This document shows positions 48,053-56,482 of a stretch of DNA of 64,000 nucleotides, in pieces. This DNA is from Flavobacteriaceae bacterium PS02336 (GTDB lineage: Bacteria; Bacteroidota; Bacteroidia; Flavobacteriales; Flavobacteriaceae), in NCBI GenBank assembly GCA_029960065.1, contig JASCOF010000004.1:62001-126000 (forward strand), given 5' to 3'. Numbering within the stretch: position 1 is the first letter of the stretch; every line of letters starts with the position of its first letter. The notes under the pieces were generated by a model. It saw nothing but the letters and a program-made list of their open reading frames with translations, did not search any database and was not told the origin of the DNA. The translations under genes and the position numbers were made by a program.

Positions 48053-48109
48053 GGTAGCTGAGACCAAATAATGGGACTTGGAACGGCGAAGCCGTGAGCT
48101 TTAATTACC
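48053..48109 (+). promoter_or_regulatory. Structured RNA leader, putative three-way junction
   Basis: Starting about 13 bases after the predicted transcript start, three pairings are possible: GGT (48053-48055) plus AGCT (48056-48059) with AGCT (48097-48100) and ACC (48107-48109) as outer stem P1; CCAA (48064-48067) with TTGG (48078-48081) as P2; ACGGC (48083-48087) with GCCGT (48091-48095) and loop GAA as P3. GGTAGCTG at the 5' side is also present in the JUMPStart sequences upstream of enterobacterial polysaccharide operons, as recalled. It follows a upxY-like gene and precedes sugar genes. Role is not proven. Confidence 0.6.
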
Positions 48110-48126
48110 CTGAATAAATTTGAAAA

Positions 48127-49416
48127 ATGAAATTAAAAGATAATGTTAAAATAGCAGTTATTGGATTAGGCTATGTTGGTCTGCCCTTAGCTAGATTATT
48201 TGCAACGAAATATTCAGTTGTTGGCTTTGATATAAATGAATCAAGAGTTAGTTCTCTAAGATCAGGAACCGATACAACTTTGGAAGTAGAAGATAATGTT
48301 TTGCAGCAGGTCTTGGTTGAAAAAACAGATGAGGAGCAGGGATTATACTGTACAACTTCTATTGCTGATATTGAAAATTGTAACTATTATATTGTTACAG
48401 TTCCAACTCCAGTTGATAAAAATAATAGACCAGATTTGACTCCCTTGTATAAATCAAGTGAGACAGTTGGAAAGGTTCTGAAAAAAGGAGATATTGTGAT
48501 TTATGAATCAACAGTATATCCTGGCGTAACAGAAGAACAATGTGTACCTGTTTTAGAACGAGTTTCGGGTCTAAAGTTTAATGAAGACTTTTTTGCAGGG
48601 TATTCTCCAGAAAGGATAAATCCGGGAGATAAAGAACATACAGTAGAAAAAATATTAAAAGTTACATCAGGTTCAACTCCTGAAATTGGAGTAAAAGTTG
48701 ATGAGTTATATAAATCAGTGATTACTGCAGGAACTCATTTAGCTCCAACAATTAAAGTTGCCGAAGCAGCAAAAGTTATTGAGAATTCACAGCGTGATAT
48801 CAATATTGCTTTTGTAAATGAATTAGCAAAAATATTTAATCTAATGAATATTGATACGCAAGAAGTTCTAGAGGCTGCCTCTACAAAGTGGAACTTCTTG
48901 CCTTTTAAACCAGGTCTTGTTGGTGGCCATTGTATAGGTGTAGATCCATACTATCTAGCACAAAGAGCACAAGAATTTGGATATCATCCAGAAATAATTT
49001 TAGCAGGAAGACGTCTGAATGATAGCATGGGAGAATATGTGGCTTCGCAAATAGTGAAGTTGATGATAAAAAAAGGTATTTCGGTCAATGGAGCTGAGTT
49101 ATTAATGCTTGGTGTTACTTTTAAAGAAAACTGCCCTGATGTTAGAAATACTAAAATTGTAGATGTTGTAAAAGCTTTAAAAGATTATGGAATTGCGGTT
49201 ACTATTTTTGATCCTCTTGCAAATGCACATGATGTAATAAAAGAATACAATTTAATAACATTGGACTCTATTCCAAATAATAAATTTGATGCAATAGTTC
49301 TAGGAGTTTCTCATTCAGAGTTTTTAGAATTAGATTTTGCCAGTTTGCAAAAAGATAAAAGTTTAATTTATGATGTAAAAGGGGTTTTAGGATCTTTAGC
49401 TGATAACAGATTATAG
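48127..49416 (+). CDS. tviB: UDP-N-acetylhexosamine 6-dehydrogenase, TviB/WbpA family
   Basis: A 429-residue nucleotide-sugar dehydrogenase. VAVIGLGYVGLPLA-like NAD motif (KIAVIGLGYVGLPLARLFA), catalytic Cys269 in LVGGHCIGVDPYYLA and LGVTFKENCPDVRNTK are typical of TviB/WbpA-type enzymes rather than UDP-glucose dehydrogenase. It should oxidise UDP-GlcNAc to UDP-GlcNAcA. With the WbpP-type epimerase upstream this gives UDP-GalNAcA, the Vi-antigen route. It is the first gene after the structured leader. Confidence 0.92.
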   Translation: MKLKDNVKIAVIGLGYVGLPLARLFATKYSVVGFDINESRVSSLRSGTDTTLEVEDNVLQQVLVEKTDEEQGLYCTTSIADIENCNYYIVTVPTPVDKNNRPDLTPLYKSSETVGKVLKKGDIVIYESTVYPGVTEEQCVPVLERVSGLKFNEDFFAGYSPERINPGDKEHTVEKILKVTSGSTPEIGVKVDELYKSVITAGTHLAPTIKVAEAAKVIENSQRDINIAFVNELAKIFNLMNIDTQEVLEAASTKWNFLPFKPGLVGGHCIGVDPYYLAQRAQEFGYHPEIILAGRRLNDSMGEYVASQIVKLMIKKGISVNGAELLMLGVTFKENCPDVRNTKIVDVVKALKDYGIAVTIFDPLANAHDVIKEYNLITLDSIPNNKFDAIVLGVSHSEFLELDFASLQKDKSLIYDVKGVLGSLADNRL

Positions 49417-49447
49417 CAACTAAAAAACCTTTTTTTATTTAAAGAAA

Positions 49448-50455
49448 ATGGAAAAAAACAATTCAATTATACATGTGATTTTAACTGGTGGAGTAGGAAG
49501 TCGTTTATGGCCGCTTTCTCGTAAAAGTCAGCCAAAACAATATTTAGAAATATTCGAAAATAAATCTTTATTTGAAATGACAGTTGATCGTAACAGTCAT
49601 TTAGCCGATAAAGTAATGGTAATTGGAAATGTAGATAATCATCATTTAAGTGGAAAAGTAATGGATAAAACTAAAACTTCTTATCTTAATGTGGTTGAAG
49701 CAACTCCTCGAAATACAGCTGCCGCAATTGCTTTTGCTGCATTTGCTTCTAATTCTGATGATATTTTAATAGTAACTCCTTCAGATCATATCATTGATAA
49801 AATGGAAGATTACAATAAAGCCATTAAGGAAGCGGTTACAAAAGCGCAGGAAGGATACATAGTAACGTTTGGAATTATTCCAACCAAACCAGAAACTGGA
49901 TATGGTTATATAGAATCTAAAGGTGATAAGGTAATTTCATTTAGAGAAAAACCTAACGAAACTACCGCAAAAGAATTTATTTCTAAAGGTAATTTCTTAT
50001 GGAATAGTGGTATGTTTTGTTTTAAAGCAGGAGTACTCTTAGATGAATTAAAGCAATTTCAGCCTGATGTTTACGAAAAATCTAAAGCCGTTTGGGAAGC
50101 TTCTAAAGAAGGGTTTTTAGATTTAGAATTATCAATGCAAATTCCTTCAATAAGTATAGACTATGCAGTAATGGAACGTAGTAAAAAAATAAAAGTAGTC
50201 CCTGCATCGTTTTCATGGTCAGATTTAGGATCATTCGAATCTGTTTATGACTATTTGATTTTGAAAGGACATCCTGTAGATAAGAACGGTAACATGGTAA
50301 TTGGATCTGGGAAATATACTGCATTTTTAGGATTGAAGAACACTATTTTTGTTTATACAGATACAGCAAATTTAATTTTGCAAAAAGAACACTCACAAGA
50401 TGTCAAAGATATTTATAGTGAGTTAGAAAAAATAAATTCAGATTTATTAAATTAA
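49448..50455 (+). CDS. manC: Mannose-1-phosphate guanylyltransferase
   Basis: A 335-residue GDP-mannose pyrophosphorylase. VILTGGVGSRLWPLSRKSQPKQ is the nucleotidyltransferase signature. The catalytic-Asp segment VTPSDHII and ETGYGYIESKG follow. It has only the transferase domain and lacks the C-terminal cupin-type isomerase found in bifunctional ManC/AlgA. Its product GDP-mannose would be used directly or converted to GDP-fucose or related sugars. rfbB starts six bases later. Confidence 0.94.
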   Translation: MEKNNSIIHVILTGGVGSRLWPLSRKSQPKQYLEIFENKSLFEMTVDRNSHLADKVMVIGNVDNHHLSGKVMDKTKTSYLNVVEATPRNTAAAIAFAAFASNSDDILIVTPSDHIIDKMEDYNKAIKEAVTKAQEGYIVTFGIIPTKPETGYGYIESKGDKVISFREKPNETTAKEFISKGNFLWNSGMFCFKAGVLLDELKQFQPDVYEKSKAVWEASKEGFLDLELSMQIPSISIDYAVMERSKKIKVVPASFSWSDLGSFESVYDYLILKGHPVDKNGNMVIGSGKYTAFLGLKNTIFVYTDTANLILQKEHSQDVKDIYSELEKINSDLLN

Positions 50456-50460
50456 TTAAA

Positions 50461-51507
50461 ATGAAAAAAATTCTTATCACGGGTGGGGCCGGTTTTATTG
50501 GATCACACGTAGTTAGACGTTTTGTAAATAAATACCCTGAATGTCAAATATTCAATCTGGATGCTTTAACATATGCAGGAAATTTAGAGAATATAAAGGA
50601 TATTGAAAATCAACCTAATTATACATTTGTAAAAGGAGATATTGTTGACGAAACTTTTATAAATGAACTTTTTTCAAATCATAATTTTGATGGGGTTTTA
50701 CATTTAGCAGCTGAATCACATGTTGATCGTTCTATTGAAGACCCATTAGCATTTGTAAAAACAAATGTAATTGGAACAATGAATTTATTAAATGCAGCAA
50801 AGAATCAATGGAAAGGAAATTTTGAAGGGAAAAGATTTTATCATATTAGCACAGATGAAGTTTATGGTTCCTTAGGGAGTGAAGGACTATTCACAGAAGA
50901 AACCCCTTATGACCCAAACTCGCCTTATTCAGCTTCTAAAGCCAGCTCTGATCATTTTGTTAGAGCCTACGGAGAAACATATGGACTGCCATATGTGTTG
51001 ACTAATTGTTCAAATAATTATGGTTCGTATCATTTTCCTGAAAAATTGATTCCTCTTTTTATTAATAATATAATAAACAATAAACCATTACCGGTTTATG
51101 GAGATGGAAATTACACTCGTGATTGGCTTTTTGTAGAAGATCATGCAATTGCCATAGATTTAGTTTTTCACGATGGAAAAAATCATGAGACTTATAATAT
51201 CGGTGGATTTAATGAGTGGAAAAATATAGATTTGGTTAAGCTGCTGTGTAAAATAATGGATGGGAAGTTAGGAAGAGAAAATGGAATCTCTGAAAAATTA
51301 ATTACCTATGTTAAAGACAGACCAGGACATGATTTGCGTTACGCTATAGATGCTTCAAAAATTAATAGAGAATTAGGCTGGAAACCTTCTGTTACTTTCG
51401 AAGAAGGATTGGAAAAAACTATAAATTGGTATTTGAATAATCAAGAGTGGCTTCAAAATGTAACTTCGGGTTCTTACAAAGATTATTATAAAAAACAATA
51501 TTCATAA
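50461..51507 (+). CDS. rfbB: dTDP-glucose 4,6-dehydratase
   Basis: A 348-residue NAD-dependent dehydratase that makes dTDP-4-keto-6-deoxyglucose, the branch point to many deoxysugars. It has ILITGGAGFIGSHVVRRF, AAESHVDRSIEDP (RfbB signature), STDEVYGSLG and YSASKASSDH with the catalytic Tyr-Lys. The usual partner rfbA (glucose-1-phosphate thymidylyltransferase) is not in the window. The product is the substrate of the FdtA-like isomerases further downstream. Confidence 0.97.
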   Translation: MKKILITGGAGFIGSHVVRRFVNKYPECQIFNLDALTYAGNLENIKDIENQPNYTFVKGDIVDETFINELFSNHNFDGVLHLAAESHVDRSIEDPLAFVKTNVIGTMNLLNAAKNQWKGNFEGKRFYHISTDEVYGSLGSEGLFTEETPYDPNSPYSASKASSDHFVRAYGETYGLPYVLTNCSNNYGSYHFPEKLIPLFINNIINNKPLPVYGDGNYTRDWLFVEDHAIAIDLVFHDGKNHETYNIGGFNEWKNIDLVKLLCKIMDGKLGRENGISEKLITYVKDRPGHDLRYAIDASKINRELGWKPSVTFEEGLEKTINWYLNNQEWLQNVTSGSYKDYYKKQYS

Positions 51508-51548
51508 ATATATACTTATACTTTCTTCAAGATTAAATTAAAATCAAA

Positions 51549-53993
51549 ATGAAAAAAATAATATACGTTCTTACACTAATCTTAGTACTATTAGTTTCTT
51601 ATAGTGGAAATGCACAAGATATACTTAAGTCAAAAGATTTAAGTACTATAAAAGTGGATTATTTGTCAGATGATGATTTGGCTAAAATAAGTGCGCAATT
51701 AAAAAGTAATAATACAACAATTGACCAAGTTGAGCCAATAGCTATTTCGAAAGGAATGAGCCAGAGTGAGTTTGTCAAATTAAAGGCGAAATTGGCTGAT
51801 TATGAAAAGAAAAATTCTAAAGATTCTAAAGAAAGTAAAGAAAAAGAAAGTAAAGTAAAGAAGATTGATGATGATTCAGAATTTGGAAGAAAACAAGAAA
51901 AGATTAAAAATGAAAAAGTTAAAGATTCTGTAAATGCTTTAATTTTTGGTTCTGAATTATTTGATAACCCAACACTGAATTTTGAACCAGATTTGAAACT
52001 TGCTACTCCAATGAATTATGTTTTAGGACCTGGAGATGAGTTACAAGTTAGCGTATTTGGAGTTCAAGAATATAATGCAAGCATACCTGTAAGTGTTGAA
52101 GGAAAAGTTACAATTGATTATGTTGGTCAAATAAGTGTATCGGGATTATCAATTGAAGCGGCAACTCAAAAAATTAAATCGGCAATTGCAAGAGTTTATA
52201 GTACTGTTAGGTCTGGCCAATCACAGGTAGCTGTTAGCTTAGGACAAATAAGAACTATTAAAATTACCGTTGTAGGAGGTAAGCAACCAGGTAATTATTC
52301 AATTTCATCTTTAGCTACAGTTTATAACGCTTTGCATTTAGCAGGAGGACCAGGAAAAAATGGAAGCTATAGAAATATAGAGTTAATAAGAAACAATAAA
52401 GTATATAAATATATTGATATCTATAGATTTTTGGTAAAAGGAGATCAATCTGACAATGTAAGTTTAAAGGAAAATGACGTTATTAGAATTCCAGCATATA
52501 CTCAAAGAGTTACTGTCGAAGGAGAAGTAAAACGTCCTGGTATTTTCGAAATGAAAAAAGGAGAGAAGTTCTCTGATTTATTAAATTTTGCTTCTGGATT
52601 TAATGAATTTGCTTATACTGCTTCAGTAAATGTATTGCAAAAAACAGGAAAAGAATTTAAGGTACACGATATAAATGAAAGTGAATATGGTACTTATCAA
52701 CCTCAGTCAGGAGATGTATTTAGGGTCACAAAGATTCTAAATAGGTTTGAAAACCGTATTAAAATTGAGGGAGCAGTTTTTAGACCAGATTACTATTCTT
52801 TTACAGAAGGAATGAGAGTTTCTGATCTTATTACTAGAGCAGAAGGCTTGAAAGAAGATGCATATAGCAAGAGAGCAAGAATTATTCGTTTAAAAACAGA
52901 TTTGACTACAGAAATAGTTAATGTAGATTTAGGTGCAGCATTAGCAGGTGATTTAAATGCAGACATACAATTAAAAAGAGAAGATATTATTACTGTTTAT
53001 TCAATTTTGGATTTTAGAGAAGAATATAAAGTTACAATCGATGGAGAAATCAAAAACCCTGGAGAGTACGAATATTTTGAAAATTTAACACTTAATGATT
53101 TAGTTGTACAAGTCGGAGGTTTAACCGGATCGGCATCAAAAAGAGTTGAAATTGCAAGAATGATAAAATCCGATGCTATTGACGATGCGGATCCAAAACG
53201 TATTGAATTAATTGAACTGGAAATCACAGCTGATAATAATGAACAGATTAAAAATTTTGTTTTAAAACCTTTTGATGTGATTAACATACGAAGAATGGCT
53301 GTATATGAAAAACCACAGATGGTTACTGTAAGCGGTGCAGTTGGTTATCCAGGTAAATATGTATTAGCGAATAAAAAAGAAACAGTTTATAATGTCGTTA
53401 TGAGAGCGGGAGGTTTAACTTCTGTTGCGAATCTTGATGGAATGAAAATCAAAAGACCAATTAAACAAGAGCAAATAGAAACCTTAGAAAGAATTGATTT
53501 GAATATTGGACAAAATGATACTTTAAAAGGGAAACTGGCTAAAAAACTGAAAGAAGAGTTAAAGTTCGCAACAATTCCAGTTAATTGGGAAAAAATTGTA
53601 AAAGATAAAAATCACTTTTCTAATGTAACTTTATTTCCGGGCGATGAAATTGAAGTGGCAGTTTATAATGAAGGGGTTAAAGTAACAGGAAATGTTTTGC
53701 TTACTTCGGAAATTCCTTACAGAAGTGGCAAGGGATTTAAGTATTACATTAACGCAGTTGGAGGTGTCGATAGTAAAGGATGGAAGAGAAAAGCATATAT
53801 AATTTATCCCAACGGAAAAGCAGATGTTACTACCTCGTTTTTATTTTTTAAATCATATCCTAAAGTGGAACCAGATTCACAGATTGTCGTTCCTGAAAAG
53901 CCTGAAAGGAAAAAAATGTCTGCGGGTGAGTGGGTAGGCATAGGAAGTGTTATTTCTAGTTTAGCATTATTAATTGTTACAGCATTTAAATAA
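51549..53993 (+). CDS. Large SLBB-domain polysaccharide export protein
   Basis: An 814-residue second OPX protein. The signal peptide ends GNAQ (about residue 23), followed by a Lys/Ser/Glu-rich low-complexity segment (about 90-130), a poly-export domain (GPGDELQVSVFGVQEYNAS, about 155-230) and at least five SLBB repeats, each recognisable by motifs such as VTVEGEVKRPGIFEMKKGE, VTIDGEIKNPGEYEYFENL and VTVSGAVGYPGKYVLANKKE. A single hydrophobic helix ends the protein. It is three times longer than the first export lipoprotein and, unlike it, lacks a lipobox. Confidence 0.92.
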   Translation: MKKIIYVLTLILVLLVSYSGNAQDILKSKDLSTIKVDYLSDDDLAKISAQLKSNNTTIDQVEPIAISKGMSQSEFVKLKAKLADYEKKNSKDSKESKEKESKVKKIDDDSEFGRKQEKIKNEKVKDSVNALIFGSELFDNPTLNFEPDLKLATPMNYVLGPGDELQVSVFGVQEYNASIPVSVEGKVTIDYVGQISVSGLSIEAATQKIKSAIARVYSTVRSGQSQVAVSLGQIRTIKITVVGGKQPGNYSISSLATVYNALHLAGGPGKNGSYRNIELIRNNKVYKYIDIYRFLVKGDQSDNVSLKENDVIRIPAYTQRVTVEGEVKRPGIFEMKKGEKFSDLLNFASGFNEFAYTASVNVLQKTGKEFKVHDINESEYGTYQPQSGDVFRVTKILNRFENRIKIEGAVFRPDYYSFTEGMRVSDLITRAEGLKEDAYSKRARIIRLKTDLTTEIVNVDLGAALAGDLNADIQLKREDIITVYSILDFREEYKVTIDGEIKNPGEYEYFENLTLNDLVVQVGGLTGSASKRVEIARMIKSDAIDDADPKRIELIELEITADNNEQIKNFVLKPFDVINIRRMAVYEKPQMVTVSGAVGYPGKYVLANKKETVYNVVMRAGGLTSVANLDGMKIKRPIKQEQIETLERIDLNIGQNDTLKGKLAKKLKEELKFATIPVNWEKIVKDKNHFSNVTLFPGDEIEVAVYNEGVKVTGNVLLTSEIPYRSGKGFKYYINAVGGVDSKGWKRKAYIIYPNGKADVTTSFLFFKSYPKVEPDSQIVVPEKPERKKMSAGEWVGIGSVISSLALLIVTAFK

Positions 53994-54002
53994 AATTATT
54001 GG

Positions 54003-55076
54003 ATGAATAATATAAAAGTCAAAAATGAAGAAATATCATTAAAAGAACTGATTCAAAATGTTAAGGAATGGTATAAATATTTATTGTCCAAATGGAAAGT
54101 TATAATTTTAGCAGTAATATTAGGATCTGTTCTAGGGTTAGTATATTCACTTATTAAAAAGCCTATTTACACGGCAACATTAACATTTGCTTTAGAGGAT
54201 GAGAAATCTGGAGGAGGATTAACCGGAGCTTTGGGTTTAGCAAGTTCTTTCGGAGTAGATTTAGGAGGAAGTGGTGGAGGAATGTTTTCTAGTTCTAATT
54301 TAACGGAATTGTTTAAATCCCGTACGATGGTCGAGCAAACATTAATGACTCCTGTAACTGTAGATGGCAAGGTGATTTCTTTAGCTGAAATGTACATTAA
54401 AAATAATGAATGGAGAAACAAATGGAATGATAATCCTAAACTTAAGAATATCCAATTTTTACCCGAGACGAAACGTAAATACTTTACAAGAGTTCATGAT
54501 AGTATATTGGGAGAAATTTATAAAAATTTATCAAAAACTTCTTTGTCTGTTACTCAAAAAGACAAGAAAATTTCTATTATATCTATGGATGTATCTTCTA
54601 ATAATGAGCTTTTCTCATTTCGTTTTTGTGAAGCACTTGCTGAACAGGTTGGTGAATTTTACGTTGAGACGAAGAGTAAAAAAGCTCGTATTAACATGAA
54701 GATTTTGGAGCGTCAGGTTGATTCTGTACGTAACGAATTGAATGGTGCTATTACAGGTGTGGCTGTGGCGAATGACAATACATTTAATTTGAATCCTGCA
54801 CTTAATGTTCGCAGGGCTCCTTCTGCCCGAAGACAGGTAGATGTTCAGGCAAATACTGCTATATTGACTGAATTGGTTAAACAAGCAGAATTGGCTAAAG
54901 TAACTTTACGTAAAGAAACTCCTTTAATTCAGGTTATTGATAGACCGATTTTGCCTTTGAAAAAAGACAAATTAGGTAAAACAATGGGAATAGCAATTGG
55001 TGCTGTTTTGCTTTCGTTCTTTGTAGTTTTATTTTTGATTATAAATAGATTTATTAAGGATTGGAAATGGGATTAG
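54003..55076 (+). CDS. Wzz-like chain-length determinant without kinase domain
   Basis: A 357-residue inner-membrane polysaccharide copolymerase. Two membrane helices (WKVIILAVILGSVLGLVYSL near residue 33; GIAIGAVLLSFFVVLFLII near residue 333) bracket a periplasmic Wzz domain, which contains a Gly-rich loop at about residues 66-98. The C-terminal kinase of the other copolymerase is absent. Together with the large export protein, it forms a second export pair in the locus. Confidence 0.9.
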   Translation: MNNIKVKNEEISLKELIQNVKEWYKYLLSKWKVIILAVILGSVLGLVYSLIKKPIYTATLTFALEDEKSGGGLTGALGLASSFGVDLGGSGGGMFSSSNLTELFKSRTMVEQTLMTPVTVDGKVISLAEMYIKNNEWRNKWNDNPKLKNIQFLPETKRKYFTRVHDSILGEIYKNLSKTSLSVTQKDKKISIISMDVSSNNELFSFRFCEALAEQVGEFYVETKSKKARINMKILERQVDSVRNELNGAITGVAVANDNTFNLNPALNVRRAPSARRQVDVQANTAILTELVKQAELAKVTLRKETPLIQVIDRPILPLKKDKLGKTMGIAIGAVLLSFFVVLFLIINRFIKDWKWD

Positions 55077-55220
55077 AGATTAAATGCTAAATGTTTTTTT
55101 GATGTTAAGTTTATTTTATAATTTTTTTTGTGTGTTTTAGGAAGTTTTTGTTGTGATTTATGTTTAGACTTCTAATGGAAGCTTTAAATTTAAACTGATA
55201 GTTGATAATTTAAAAAAAAG

Positions 55221-55643
55221 ATGGTAATAGGAATAACTTTTAGTGCTTTTGATTTATTTCATGCAGGGCATGTAAAAATGTTGGAAGAAGCAAAACGACA
55301 ATGTGAATATTTGATTGTTGGTTTACAAACAGATCCCACAATAGATAGACCAGAAAAGAATAGGCCTGTTCAAACTGTGGTAGAGCGTTATATACAACTG
55401 AAAGGTTGTAAGTTCGTAGATGAAATAGTACCATATGCAACCGAGCAGGATTTGGAAGATATTTTGAGAGCTTTTAAGATTGATGTGCGAATTGTCGGAG
55501 ATGAATATCGTGAGCAAGATTTTACAGGACGTATGTATTGTGAAGCAAAAGAGATTGAATTGTATTTTAACACTCGTGACCATAGGTTTTCAAGTTCTGG
55601 ACTAAGAAGAGAAGTACATCGAAAAGAGATTGAAAAAAGTTGA
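55221..55643 (+). CDS. Cytidylyltransferase-fold protein, TagD-like
   Basis: A 140-residue nucleotidyltransferase. The HxGH motif is HAGH at residues 14-17, and the second signature is RFSSSGLRR near the C-terminus. Family members activate glycerol-3-phosphate or related phosphates with CTP (TagD) or FMN/CoA precursors; a phospho-alcohol for capsule decoration is plausible. The upstream gap of 144 bases (55077-55220) is very AT-rich without a clear promoter, and marks a visible increase in AT content. Confidence 0.85.
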   Translation: MVIGITFSAFDLFHAGHVKMLEEAKRQCEYLIVGLQTDPTIDRPEKNRPVQTVVERYIQLKGCKFVDEIVPYATEQDLEDILRAFKIDVRIVGDEYREQDFTGRMYCEAKEIELYFNTRDHRFSSSGLRREVHRKEIEKS

Positions 55644-55671
55644 AACTTTTTAATTTAATTAAAAGTAGATA

Positions 55672-56076
55672 ATGAAACCATATATTATTAATTTTCCTAA
55701 AATACAAGATCCAAGAGGAAATCTTACATTTTTACAACATTCAAATCAAATTCCATTTGAGATAAAAAGATGTTTTTGGACTTACGATGTCCCTGGTGGT
55801 GAAATCAGGGGAGGTCATGCGTATAAGAATCAAAAAGAGATTATAATAGCTCTAAGTGGAAGTTTTGATGTAGTAATAACAAATCTGGATGGGAGTATTG
55901 AAAAATATTCTTTGAATAGAAGTCATTATGGTTTATATTTGCCTGCTAAGACATGGAGACATATAGAAAATTTTTCAACAAATTCTTTAGCTTTACATGT
56001 TTCTAGTGAATTTTTTTCTAGAGAAGATTATATTAGAGAGTTTGAAGATTTTAAAAATGTTATAGATGCAGAGTAA
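55672..56076 (+). CDS. FdtA/QdtA-like dTDP-sugar 3,4-ketoisomerase (variant active site)
   Basis: A 134-residue cupin of the WxcM/FdtA family, which moves the keto group of dTDP-4-keto-6-deoxyglucose from C4 to C3. DPRGNLTFLQHSNQIPFEIKR and YDVPGGEIRGGHAYKNQKEI are the family core. Only His49 of the usual His-x-His pair is present; position 51 is Tyr (HAY). The tandem second copy has HAH. This copy may be altered in specificity or activity. It overlaps the next gene by 11 bases. Confidence 0.85.
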   Translation: MKPYIINFPKIQDPRGNLTFLQHSNQIPFEIKRCFWTYDVPGGEIRGGHAYKNQKEIIIALSGSFDVVITNLDGSIEKYSLNRSHYGLYLPAKTWRHIENFSTNSLALHVSSEFFSREDYIREFEDFKNVIDAE

Positions 56077-56482
56077 AAGTACTGTTTTTGAATGTAACCT
56101 ATTGCATTTAAATCAAATTGGCGATAGAAATGGACATATTACAGCTGTAAATAATAATAGTGAAATCCCTTTTGCTGTAAAAAGAATTTTTTATTTGTAT
56201 GATATTCCTGGAGGAGAATCAAGAGGCGCGCATGCTCATAAAGAATGTCATCAATTTTTGGTAGCAGCTAGCGGTAGTTTTGAAGTTTTATTAGATGATG
56301 GGAAAACAAAAAGGCAAGTTATGCTAAACAGACCAGATTTGGGGCTGCATATACCACCAGGAATATGGGCTTCAGAAATTAACTTTTCGAGTGGTTCTAT
56401 TTGTTTAGTACTTGCTTCACAAGAGTATAATGAAGAGGATTATATTAGGGATTATGAAGGATATTTAAGATATGCATTATGA
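56066..56482 (+). CDS. fdtA: FdtA/QdtA-like dTDP-sugar 3,4-ketoisomerase (canonical active site)
   Basis: A 138-residue cupin like its neighbour, but with the full His56-x-His58 pair in ESRGAHAHKECHQFL. LNQIGDRNGHITAVNNNSEI and YDIPGG are also typical. It probably makes the 3-keto isomer that the DegT-type aminotransferase at 61735 converts to a 3-amino sugar. FdtA and QdtA products differ at C4 and cannot be told apart here. The stop codon overlaps the next start (ATGA). Confidence 0.86.
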   Translation: MQSKSTVFECNLLHLNQIGDRNGHITAVNNNSEIPFAVKRIFYLYDIPGGESRGAHAHKECHQFLVAASGSFEVLLDDGKTKRQVMLNRPDLGLHIPPGIWASEINFSSGSICLVLASQEYNEEDYIRDYEGYLRYAL

